Shown one piece after another: positions 53,506-64,000 of a stretch of DNA of 64,000 nt; positions within the stretch are counted from its first letter, which is position 1; the number at the start of each line of letters is the position of its first letter. The stretch covers positions 765,440 to 829,439 of the forward strand of contig OX393561.1 of the NCBI GenBank assembly GCA_947652115.1. Direction: 5' to 3'. Source of the stretch: Blastomussa wellsi. Its lineage: Eukaryota > Cnidaria > Anthozoa > Scleractinia > Plerogyridae. Below the pieces are notes generated by a model. It was not told the DNA's origin. It was given only the letters and a program-made list of their open reading frames with translations, and did no database searches. Position numbers and translations under genes: made by a program.

Positions 53506-56500
53506 TCAAAACCCCACATTGATATGTTGTTGTGGCTGCGGCATACTGTAGTAGTGTGAGACATACGGCAATGGGATGTCAAAATCTTGCCCATCGCTGT
53601 TTACAAAATATTGTGCTGAATTCTCCATTTCTACTGTTGTGGTGATTGGATCGCACCCATGCATTCCATTGAGTGGTTGTGTCGACATTGGCAAGGTTGT
53701 GCAAGTGCTAAGTGTTGGATCAATTGGAAGCTCTGTACTTTGAGAAATAATATCATCCCAATCTAGAACGTCATTTTGTTGAATTTCATGGATCAAGTCA
53801 TTTCCAAATAGTTCCTTGGCTGCATCTGCTGCAGCTATGTCCTCACAGTGTTCTGACTGGATCAGCATTTGTTCGGGAGAATTTGCCAAGTCATCGCTTG
53901 AGATAGATAACTCTTCTGGGAATAAAAAGTGTAAACTAAGTTAGTTAACTATAATAATCAGACTGGACTAATGGGGTGATAATTATGGTATTGTGGCACC
54001 CATGTGTCTTTGTTCCTTATTATTTATTTGGTACTGACTTCATGACACTTTCAAGTCAATAAAACACATGTCTGTACTTGGGCAGAAAAAAATAGATCAG
54101 AAAATAGACAATGCAAACTTTTAAACCAAAGTGTGACGCTGGCATAAGATTCTCAAATATACACTAATGCTTCTTCCACAGTTTTGCCACAAACAACTGC
54201 AGGTAACAGGCAAGTGCAAGGAAGTAAATCAAGTCTGCATACAAACCTTGTGGCTTGTAAGCATGAAACAACTAGGAGTATTTCTACTTCCCCCTGCATG
54301 ATGATGATGATGATGATGGCAGGTTCAAATTGCTTATTATTCATACACACCTGGATTTGCCATACTTGCTCTGATTGCCTCAGCATGTTTTTTCTTCCAT
54401 TTTCTAATTTCTTTGTCCATCTGTTCACGCCTCTCAGGTTTGAGTGACCAAAGACAACCTTTCCTCTGTGAAGCTCCTTGGGGTCTTTCTAGCTTGCAGA
54501 ATGCCTTGTTTAAGGACAGATTGTGTCGAACAGAGTTCTGAAAGAGAAATGCAAGGGATTAACACCAGTTGAAGCAATAAATATTGAGAATAATCTGATT
54601 ATGAAGTTGGTTTCAGCATACGCCTATGTCTTCAGTGAATTCCCCCCTCCCTGCACCCATTATGACAAATGGACACTTGCAACTCTTTCTAAATTCCTCC
54701 AAGCCAGATTAGAGTTGGAAATAGGCAATTCATGAGATGCCATTCCTCAAATGGGCTGTAGGTAAACTGGCTCAAATTAACATAAAAGTCAAAAATCCCT
54801 CTTGAAACAATCTTAAGGCTGTGCTCTAAGAAAAATTACAAGAAGCCCAAAGGTTCGAAACGCTGAGATCCAGGGCACCCAACACTAAACCTTGTAGGAA
54901 AAAAGTAAGTTTATCTGGTCACCCAAGGGCAAAAGTTAGTCACCTGGGCGCCCTTAGAGCAGAGGCCTGATGTGGACTGATAGCTAAAATTTATGATAAA
55001 AGAAGCCATCAATTGATAAACTGGGTCACTTGGTTTAAGTTCAGTCTGGGCTTTACAACTGAAGAGTGAGGTATTAAATCATTTGATTAATAATTATAAG
55101 TTACAGTATTATTCAGATTGTGAAATAATTCCATATTATTATCTTGCCCAGGATGTGTGCCTTGTTCTTTCTTTGATAAAACCAAATTAAATATTCTAAG
55201 GAATCATACTTTTTCACACAAATCTTTTCATCTAGATATTTATAATTTGGACAAGATATATATCTTAGTGTATAATCAAATTCATGAGATTGCCATGAGA
55301 CTATTACTGATCTGACTTGAAACTTGTGCACCAAATAATGGCTTGCAGAACCACGATAATGTTGTGCTTATTTAGTTGTCGTGTGTCACATATTGACATA
55401 ATTAAGGCTCAACAATAATCCTTATCCCAGAAAAAATTTTTAAGAAGCTGTGTCAAAATTTATTACACATTTTGCAGACATCCCTTTTGAGTAAAATTGA
55501 TATAGACATCTCTAGAGTAAAATTAAAATAAAATTAAAATAAAATTAAAGGCTGCATGCACTTAATGGGTTCAAGCCTTCAAGACTAATGGAACCTCTAA
55601 GCACATTACAACAAACCAATAACCCATTTTTAAGTTTAATAGATACGCTTGCAGCAAGTTCAGTGACCTTAACTCCCAACAAGATAAATGAAATAATGTA
55701 CTTACTAAATTTTAAATGTACACCGAAAGAATTTGAAACCTGCCGAGACTTGCAGTTGCCAAAATTAACGATAGCATCCTAACAAAAAGGAAACAGGCAT
55801 CGACAAACAATGTTCAGTTATTTGAATTCTGGTTCCTAGAGCTGGAATAACTAAGAATGCTTAAAAAATAATCTCATGATGACATATGTAAAGTTGAGTT
55901 AATTAAAGTAGATTTCTAAATTTTTTGTTTGCCACAAAAGAAGCCAAAACTATCTTACTGAGCTAAAAATCTGCACAGTTGAAAAATATTTAACACTAAG
56001 TACTTCCTAATCTTTGAAAGTTTTGTCATTTTAAATAACAAATTGTAGAATACCCTTGTCTTGAAATCACAGCAAATTAAGGTGTGGTAGTGGAAAGTTA
56101 TATATTATTAATAGGCTACTGAAGGTAAGATTAAATTCCTTTATGGAAAAATTAAGTGTCATATATTTAAAGCTGCAAAAATTTTACAAATAATTTGGTA
56201 TTATTTATTTCTCACAAATTAATTTAAACTATTTGGTTAACCTTACACTTGACTTGGCAGAACAAAAATTTATATACATAAAAATCTGCTGAAATTGATC
56301 CTCAAAATTGGGCTGAAATATAAACCTTTTTATGTTAAGGTAAAATACTTTAAGAATAAACCCTAACCACATTCATTCTGTAACCAGCATGAATTTATTG
56401 GAAACGTTCAGTTGAAAAAACGGGATGATTTAATACAAATCATAGAGTGAATGTTTCTTCGTGTATTTGATACAATGTGCTGATGTAACCTTTTCCTATG

Positions 56501-59024
56501 GAATCTATTTACCAAAAATTTAGGCGAGTAACTCCGTGCGAGAGAACAACAATGCAATTAATTCCTCGAAAATAAAAATTTGCATTTGGAAATGTTTGAC
56601 GAATTCTCTTCCCCACTGAGTGTAATTTATAAAGTGCGTTTCACCAGTTACAATTTTCAACCCGTAAAGGAAGAGAAATGTCGATTCATAGTCCAAAGTG
56701 TAGCCTTGGCCTGCGCCAAAAAATAAAAGGCTAAAAACCATAAAATTATCGTAGGTGGCTATATCATTATTCAACAAAAATATGGTTTATTTATACATTT
56801 ACATGATTTCAAAGACGAATAGAATTCAAACGCACGGCGCAGAGATTCAGAGACGCAGAAATAGTTTCCATTGCCAAAATTATTTTTATACGTTTTAGCT
56901 ATTTATTTTTCGCTGAAGGTTAAAGAAATAGGACGGAAAATTATGTTGCACCTTCTATCCAATATGGAACTTAATTAGAATAACCATAAATTATTCAAAG
57001 TTTCAACCACCTGTTGTACAGAATGAGAAATCTTCAGGAAGAAATACAACTTGATTATGAAAAATAGTACTTTTGAAGCCCACAGAATCGCTTATCGTTT
57101 GCTGGGTCTTTTAATCCTGTTATTTTACCCATTTCTTGTTATGATTTGTCATAGTAACACGAAAGATTAACCAACAATTTCAAAATCGTACGAAGTGAAT
57201 AAAAGTTGTAATATGTCGGGTGGAGTTGTTATCATACCCTCGATCTCATGCCTTGTCGAAATGGAACTTCGATTTTACAGATCATACAATGCTTTTAACT
57301 GCAAAAACCGATCAGATCAATCTCGAATTGCCTAAAGATGGAAAGAATTTGTATGCAATTGTTATCTGACCTCCCATAAATAAAATTGTGGGCCCCACCC
57401 TTGGTTGACACAGTTCGCATTTGAGTCATGACTGCTACATCTTCTCCAATTATGAAGATTTCAAATATTTCCCGAACTAAAATTTTCCAAATATGCAATA
57501 CGATGTTTTTCCCCTGTCGAACTGGCATAAAACCGATTTGTGAAATGTACGTCGAGTATTCCCTTGATCATGCCACACGCGCTTACAAATTGCGAAGTGA
57601 TTTAAGTGCGATGAACGTTCATTTTGAAATGTTTCTGACAGATACAGTCTCTCTGTCGTAGATTTCGTCAACGATTTATAACCATGGCTTGATTCATTTA
57701 TGTCAGAAATTCCACCAAAAATGGTTCATCGTCGAACGAACTTACGGTGGACAAGTTCACCGCTCGAACCCACTTCCTAGTCGAACAACATTTAGTCCAT
57801 TGTGTTACATCCGATTCAATATAACACCAACATTACTGTATGTCATGAAAGCGACTGAAATGCAATGAAATTATCATCCCATGCCAAATCTCTTCAATGT
57901 TCGAGGGAATTTTCATTTCAGTAAAGGAAATAAAAGCGCTGAACAGTATTTTTATTGACGAAAAATTCGGTAAGCATACATATTTTGCACATAATTCAAA
58001 GTGCTGTCAGCTGTTCGAAACCCATTGTAATTCTGCGAGGAAACCATTCAAAAGTGCCGAGTTACAGGAAACCGTTGAGATAACGAGAGGAAAGTTTTAA
58101 AAGTTTGCTCACAGCTCTATTAGATTTTATCAAGTTATTAAAAACATCGTAAGCTTGGAGAAATTTGGAGAGAAATATCACGAAAGAGTAGGAATTATTG
58201 AGTAACGTGAACCGTTACTCCCTCCATGTTTTTAAATTCAAACTTCGCAGGTAGTACCGGCCATGCGAAGAATGGACTCGATAAAAACATTAACACTCAC
58301 CTTCCATCCATCTGGAGCTGTCTTGAAATACGGAAACTTCCCCCTGCAAAACAAAACAAATTTTAAAACCCGTCGCTGTTACAAGTTTAATGAAATTGAC
58401 ATGGTCCTTTTAAGCGCCAAATGAAACTTACATCATGAACTTGTAAATTTCACTGACAGGGAGTGTGCCTGAATCGCTGTTTTTCAGGGCCATCGCGATT
58501 AGACAGGAATAAGAGAACAGTGGCTTCGGGTAGGCTTTTTCCTGTGATTTTAAGCTGTCTTTCATGGCGTTTTTGGCGTTGTGCTGCTGGATTTTCGGCT
58601 TAGAATCCGTCGCACGTGCCTGCAGAATCGGAGGAGCTGGAACGGCGGTACCGTTCACTTGTCCTTGTATTTGGGATATGGATACTTGATGTTGATTCGG
58701 TGGCCACTGCACGGGTAACGCAGTATTTGGATCAACCATAACTTGTTTGTCGCTATTAGAACCTTTCTCCATGGGTATACTAACGCTCTGCAGCCATTGC
58801 AAGTTAGTTAAATCGCCATTACTGGGGCATTCCGTCCTGGGCCTTTCTTGCTTCAGTGTCATCATTTGTTGCTGAATGTCCTGATATAAACCGCTCTCGT
58901 GCAGTTGAAACAACGGATCGTTCAAATTGAAGTCCATTTCACGGCTGTCGCACTCGACCATTTCTTGGAGCGACAGCGAATCCTGTGTATCGTAAAACGC
59001 CAGTTGAAAACTGCTGTTCATCAT
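53506..59024 (-). CDS. FOXN4: FOXN1/FOXN4-type forkhead transcription factor, complete
   Basis: Four exons (58432-59024, 58301-58343, 54351-54537, 53506-53915), phases 2, 0 and 1, give about 410 residues. The N-terminus holds [15 protein letters not shown], like the LSWLTAVDVP block of vertebrate FOXN1/4. The forkhead (about residues 165-255) runs [55 protein letters not shown] and [18 protein letters not shown]. After it come a basic helix and an acidic, Gln/Pro-containing tail ending HINVGF. FOXN1/4 proteins are sequence-specific activators in epithelial, neural-progenitor and multiciliated cells. Start: two adjacent Met codons at 59024 and 59021, the first chosen. One pre-duplication gene for both FOXN1 and FOXN4 is expected in a cnidarian, so the symbol is approximate. 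Confidence 0.92.
54298..54319 (+). repeat. (ATG)n microsatellite beside FOXN exon 3
   Basis: Seven consecutive ATG/GAT triplets lie 32 bases into the intron after the donor of the exon at 54351-54537. Confidence 0.85.
54351..58343 (-). CDS. FOXN4: Forkhead DNA-recognition exons of FOXN gene
   Basis: Exon 2 (58301-58343, 43 bases) encodes [14 protein letters not shown]. Exon 3 (54351-54537) opens with [13 protein letters not shown], the recognition helix H3, and includes [11 protein letters not shown] 3.8-kb intron (54538-58300) splits the domain just before the recognition helix. The key recognition residues N, R and H of [11 protein letters not shown] are all present, so DNA binding should be intact. 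Confidence 0.92.
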
Positions 59025-60902
59025 TTTGCAATAACTGGTTCAAAAATTTTCCCGAGCGAATGTTGAGAACAGTACTTTTCTTCGATGTGAATCAGTTACT
59101 GGCTGTTCGGATCGAACGAATGTCTCGTTTGTGATTGGCTAAAAAATGGCGGTCTTGCCAATGATTGGTCGTCACGAAAAACAACCCCCCGGGGCCCGTT
59201 CCATATAAGGCCAAGTTACTACTTTCGGGGCTTACAAATTCTTTCGGTATGATCTGTTCAACCACCAGTAATTCTTTTCAGAACACCCCCGCAAATGTGT
59301 TAAAATACTGGCAAAACATAGCCTGATGACTAAGCAAGTACCCTACAGCCTTAACTAATAATTTCATGCACAATTTTGTTGTCTTTCCAACGATTAGAGA
59401 AACGAAATTCTCGGAAATCCGTGCTTACTCATGCGAATCAACGGCTGCGGTTCAAATGTTGACAATTGCCGACCCCACCCCAACTTTTCTTTCGCGCCTT
59501 GAATGATTTGCATAAGACGACAGTTTAGAATATGTTTAGCAAAATAAAATTACAGGAATCCGTCATCCTCCTCCGCTCAGTGAATGAATCATCAACTAAA
59601 TCCCAGGCTTTTGTGCAGCTGATATTTGCCATAGAAACGATAAAAACTACATGTATAAATTAAACGGGCAGAAATTTTTCGCCAAAAAATTGGCAGGGTT
59701 ATGTTCTTCCGTCCTTCAAGAAAAAACGTCCGCTCAGGGGAAATTGGCTAAGATAGGAGGATCTGAGATGTGAATTGCGGTACCTTCGACTTAACAATAG
59801 CTTTAGAAAACGGTTTCGGTGTTTTAAAAAAGAGGCGGTTCGCAGCTAGTGCGTACCGCTTCACAAGATTTTTAAAGCTAGGATGTTTGCGCTCCGATTT
59901 TCTGGTCCATTTAGCCCTAATTCTGAGCGCCGGGACTGATACAAATATCGGTGCCTTTACGCGCGCCACAAGTGAGGCTGCGATAAAAGCGCCGTGTTTT
60001 CGAACGTTGAGCGGTAGTTTTTCCGCCACGTTCACCAACTAGCAGTGGCGCCATATTGTTGAAAAGAAGTGTGTTCTTTTCTGTGAACGCGTGCCGTCGA
60101 ATGAAAAATCGCAACTAGGGGTCCCTTCTTCAAAGCCAAGTTTTAAGTCTTCGCCAATGTGTTCGAATGTTCAAAACAAAAGGTGCTGCACAATACACTA
60201 TAGCTCTCTACTGTGGCGTGCCGTTTAATACCTGCCGATATTTCTATTGCCCAATTCTTTCTTTCATCTCAGACTGCGCCAAATCTATATGAATTACGCT
60301 GGCAGATTATCAAGTTCTTTGTTTTGTTCTTTCGAAACTCTCACCTCAGTGTCCCTTATTTTATTTTTTCATCTTTCGGTGCCAAGATTACAAGAATCAA
60401 CAGGTGTTTTTCAGATCTCCTAAATCTTTTTTGAAATAAGTTTTGCTTTCAAAACGATGAGCCGCTTAATATTCACTTTTCCGGGTTGCCTTGATGTTTT
60501 CACATTGCGGTAACTCTTAGAACTTTCGGCTAAATTCTCCGGCTTCGGTGTGTTTAAAACTCAGCTCACCGCAGCAGTCTAATTTCTCTTTACCACTATA
60601 GAGCAAATTCAAAAAGTCGGTTTTAAGGAAACAGGATTTAATCATCTCAGAACAAATCGTCAACCTAATGTATGGAAATTAAACTGTCCAAAAACGGCAA
60701 CTGAGAATTTTAAACTTATTGCGAGAAAATCAAGAGGAAGACAGCCATTGAGGCGAGGCAGAGGAGGGAACATAACACCGTCTGTTTTCTAGGCAGATTC
60801 GTTTTCGGATTTAGGACTTTCGGGAAAGCTTCGCGACCATTCATTTAAAATACTGCCTTTTGGTTGCGAGAAAATTAACTGAGTATATTATCTCATTATA
60901 GA

Positions 60903-61010
60903 ATGCCCGAGTCTTGCAAGGTCTGTTCGACCGAAGAAGCCGGTGAAGACTTTGTTTTTACCGAGATGCTTGCAAAGTTTTGTAGAGGTTTGGATAACTC
61001 TGTCGATTAG
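60903..61010 (+). other. Short open frame MPESCKVCSTEEAGEDFVFT, 35 residues
   Basis: ATG to TAG, with a CxxC pair near the start and an acidic middle. No family recognised and no ribosome or splice context to support it. It could be an upstream frame in a 5' exon or chance. Confidence 0.15.
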
Positions 61011-61883
61011 TATAAATTTTCTCGCATTTTTGGTAAGTATTCGTTTTTCAATCCCAAATAAGAATTTTTGCTTTCTTACGCGATAAAATAGGGAAAAACT
61101 GATGTAAGCGAAATACAAAACATGTCACCGGCAGATCAGACGGTGGACGTTCTCTTGCAGATGATACACCAAATTCAAAAGCTGTTATTTTGTGGCTAGA
61201 ACACAAGTGCTGTCTCAGCGGTGTACGAATTGTCTGCCTGCAGTCATGCAGATCCCAAACCAGCATGACTGTTCATAAATTATGTAACTGTTGATCAATA
61301 CCTGTTGAATATTGCAGAATTATTCATCATTGCCGAACCAATATGGCAAATAAAAAATGAATGAAATGAATGAATAGACTCAAATCAACAGGTGATGGGC
61401 AGGTGTGAATAGCTTGACAAGAGGGGCTTCTGGCAATTGAATTCGGAGAGTTTTCCATGTAGGACCAATTTTCGATTTACAGCAGGGCTAAAATATTAAT
61501 TCAAAAAATGCCTGTGTTGTACCATATATGGCTCATTCTGCGCAGTTTTAGTGATATAAATTACTGGAAAACAAATTACTTTTTAACTCAAGTTAGCCAA
61601 TATAAGCTTAAAGTCCGACAAATTAAAATACCCGTATTACCGGTTATCGGAAACGTCCAAACTGAAGTCTTGATAACTCGCCAATATTTGCCGAAATGCA
61701 TTAGCGAGAAAATTAAGGCACTTAAAGTTTTCCTTGTCGATATCTCCCACTTTTGCATTTGGAAAAATGCTTTCAATTCTTTAACCCTTTTCATTATAAA
61801 CTAGCCATGTCTGACATTAATAGCAAGTACAGATCCGAATCATTTTGTTCTCCACCGATGTTGTGGCATATCGCACGGTTTGG

Positions 61884-62057
61884 GTCTTTACCTGTAGTTT
61901 TCGCTGGTTGATATAAATGTACTATCAAATGGCCTTCCTTTTGCAAGATATTTAATCTCCTTTTTACACACCGTTCATCAACTCGAAACTGATCTGGGGG
62001 AGGGGAAGGGTCTGGTTTAAAACGATCGAAACAAAGCTCCAACAGGTGGGATAGCCA
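61884..62057 (-). other. Possible exon of an unrecognised gene
   Basis: The minus strand has a pyrimidine-rich acceptor (CTTCTTGACCACAG) followed by an open frame reading LSHLLELCFDRFKPDPSPPP, then DQFRVDERCVKRRLNILQKE and LIVHLYQPAKTT, ending at a GTAAAG donor. The composition looks protein-like but I do not recognise the family and found no partner exon. Confidence 0.25.
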
Positions 62058-62905
62058 ACAGCTGTGGTCAAGAAGGGAGATGAGTTATTGACTTTGCTGG
62101 GTTGCTAGGTTGTTCTAGGCAATGTTGCATGGCTCAGCTCAGCTCAAGTTCTTGGTACTTAATAATCTAGCCTAGAACAAATTATTAAGCTTCCTGCACT
62201 TTACTCGCAGGGTAAACGTGTTTGATCGGAGGCTCCTGTCGGAGAGAATAATAATAAAAATATGCCGATGGTTTTCTCTCCTGGTCGTTTATAATTGGCA
62301 CAGACAGATTGTCTGGTGGTCATCTTCATTTATTTTCTCTACCGTTTTCGTTGAACAGAAAAAGTTTATCTCCGAATCTCTCCGTACTTAATTCATCCGG
62401 TCACGTTTCATTTGCTCTTACTTGACTTACAGTCGTGACTACAGGTCCAAGATCTGCTTGATTGGTTGCCTGCATGCAAACTACATCAAAACTACACCAG
62501 ATCAGTCACGTCCCTCGGGCTATCACTCCTGACAGTCAATATTTCTTTGGTTTTATTGCTTTGTAATTTATTCATGACTGGTTCATTTCGCCTTTTGAGA
62601 GCACGGAACACGGAAATTGAAGGTCTATTGTCAGTCAAATATCATATTAACCAATCACAGTGCGCGTAGCATCTCAGCTATGTTATTTTTTCGTTTTGAA
62701 TCTTCATATCTGACTGTGCTTTCGTGACTTGCTGTTTGCCTTGAGGCAAAGACTTATCTTGTTCTTTTCATCGTTTATAATGCAGCTCCTGTCCCCATTT
62801 AAAGGGTCAAACCATTAGTTTTGGTTTCGCTACGAGCATATGTAAAGATCGGGGGAGGACTGGGTAATGTCACCGTCAACTCAACTGGTCAGCGGAATAA
62901 CCAAA

Positions 62906-63076
62906 ATGGCGGACGGAAGCAGTACTCAAGTGCTACAGTTTAGTTGCAAGGAAAAAGAAGTCATCGAAAGGAAATTAGATGTTACTACTAATAGATTAGA
63001 CACGAAAAGAGATATCAACGATTTTTATGAAATTACTAAATGCGAGGATGTCATAAAAATACGTGGTTTTAACAAG
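62906..63076 (+). CDS. DPH2: DPH2-like diphthamide synthesis protein, first exon only
   Basis: The exon ends in DINDFYEITKCEDVIKIRGF plus NK at a GTGAGG donor, phase 0. The pattern matches the N-terminal part of DPH2, where the next residues are VALQFPD. Those would lie in exon 2, outside the window. DPH2 pairs with DPH1 in the radical 3-amino-3-carboxypropyl transfer to the histidine of eEF2. The ATG at 62906 has a strong context (ACCAAAATGG). An in-frame ATG at 62867 would add 13 residues and is less likely. No further exon was found up to 64000. Confidence 0.7.
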
Positions 63077-63101
63077 GTGAGGACAGGTTGTTTTGGGCAG
63101 C

Positions 63102-63249
63102 TTCTCGATATATCAACAACGAACTGAAAATATTGTACAACAATACCTCGTTCTCTTTATCCATTGTTCGTATAATATTTTCTTTTGTGTTGAATCGGCT
63201 TATAGAATATCCATAGAATGCTAAACAATGGTCGTTGATATATCGAGAA
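63102..63249. mobile_element. Palindromic MITE next to the DPH2 exon 1 donor
   Basis: TTCTCGATATATCAACAACG at the left pairs with CGTTGATATATCGAGAA at the right, and an inner pair GAAAATATTGTAC / GTATAATATTTTC also exists. It begins 25 bases after the splice donor. Confidence 0.72.
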
Positions 63250-64000
63250 AACGCCAGGTTTCGGTAGTCCAGCACCTCATATAAACCTATTTTTTCATTC
63301 GTTCTCCTTGACAATAGACTTCATTGTTATCAAGGCTAGAGACTTTGTTTAGGATTGTTATCTATTGTTTTCACGCCCAATGGTATTGCAGCTTCAACAA
63401 GGCGCTGCTGGACACCCAGGTTTTGAGTTCTATGAACTCAACAATTCAAGTTCAAGTATCTACAATGTTTCAAGAAAAATGTAATATACAAACATAATCC
63501 TTGTAAGGTTTGTACCATGTGACGTACAGGGAAACCCTGCAGTACTTACCAGTAAGCTTAATTCAATGGAAATTAAAGGCTGCTGCCCTTGCCATGACAT
63601 CTGCGATGTATGAATTTTGTCAATAAAATTAAATGCACAACCTAATAACAGATATCTACATCCATATCCACACCACACTGAAGATAAGCCAAGATTTGAA
63701 ATGTTTTTGCCAAGGTCCTTTGTTATTCTAACCCAAAACAACACGCATATCTGCATGAACTCGGGCTTTCTTAAGAAAAATTTGACATTTTTTTGTTCAT
63801 GTTGTTTGCACCTCATTCCTTATGAACTGGCAAAGTTGTGATCTGAATGCGCTAGTTTACTCTGTAAAAATAATACTGTAAAATTTGGAATTTGAAAGGC
63901 ATGATGCAACAAATTATTATAATTGCTAATTGCAACAATGACAATTGCTAATTAACCAATTTGCTCGCTCCCTCGTATGCACATAATGTTGTGCATACAT
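63250..64000. other. DPH2 first intron to window edge, nothing recognised
   Basis: No exon continuing the DPH2 frame (expected to begin with a VALQFPD-like motif) is visible. A good acceptor at 63381-63390 (TGGTATTGCAG) leads into a frame that stops after 23 codons without family similarity. Confidence 0.5.

Larger units (their letters stand above)
59025..62905. other. Divergent interval between FOXN and DPH2 genes
   Basis: The two flanking genes are transcribed away from each other, so both promoters lie here. GC-richer stretches at 59150-59240 and 59790-60060 may be promoter-linked or unannotated exons. No recognisable domain is seen. Two weak coding candidates are listed separately (60903-61010 and 61884-62057). 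Confidence 0.5.

Noticed and set aside
59748..60038. 96-residue basic minus-strand frame, and the overlapping ATG frame MAPLLVGERGGK
   Set aside because: The longer frame has no ATG at its start, the two frames compete, and neither resembles a known protein; the GC-richer sequence lengthens open frames by chance.
63381..63482. Possible DPH2 exon 2 after TGGTATTGCAG
   Set aside because: The acceptor looks good but the frame stops after 23 codons and lacks the VALQFPD-type motif that should follow.

Overview
The window is animal nuclear DNA with split genes, GT-AG introns, low gene density and many short inverted-repeat transposons. The proteins (BAZ1B/WSTF, BRD10, a p24 cargo receptor, a FOXN1/4 forkhead factor, DPH2) and the AT-rich sequence packed with MITE-like palindromes and tRNA-derived SINEs fit a cnidarian, most likely an anthozoan such as a stony coral. 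That placement is inference, because no ribosomal or mitochondrial marker is present.

Layout. (1) 241-21983, minus: a BAZ1B-like chromatin remodelling gene of about 20 recognisable exons (WAC domain, WSTF motif, DDT domain, charged linker). Its 3' part (expected PHD finger and bromodomain) lies beyond the left edge. Its introns carry SINEs, a 37-bp minisatellite grown inside a SINE, a LINE remnant and many palindromic elements. (2) 21984-22648: a short divergent promoter with two E2F-like motifs. (3) 22649-32571, plus: a complete 12-exon BRD10 (KIAA2026) gene, about 1378 codons. (4) 32572-41030: no gene recognised; it holds a Penelope-like retroelement flanked by 119-bp inverted repeats, a 39-bp G-rich minisatellite and a 42-bp tandem array. 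(5) 41031-50540, plus: a three-exon p24/TMED gene whose introns are full of TTAA-ended inverted-repeat elements, one 2.5 kb long with a SINE inside. (6) 53506-59024, minus: a complete four-exon FOXN1/4-type gene. (7) 62906-63076, plus: first coding exon of a DPH2-like gene that runs off the right edge.

The genes do not form a pathway. The one functional pairing is BAZ1B and BRD10, two chromatin proteins transcribed divergently from 665 bp of shared upstream DNA. I see no CRISPR array, operon, functional tRNA or rRNA gene, and no convincing new multi-gene system. The unusual content is in the repeats: a SINE that seeded a minisatellite, a Penelope element with inverted ends, MITEs sitting within tens of bases of splice donors, and motif-dense intronic repeats built on TCGGCCGATA-like units.

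Exon boundaries were read by eye from splice signals, phase continuity and family similarity recalled from memory. No alignment or search was run.
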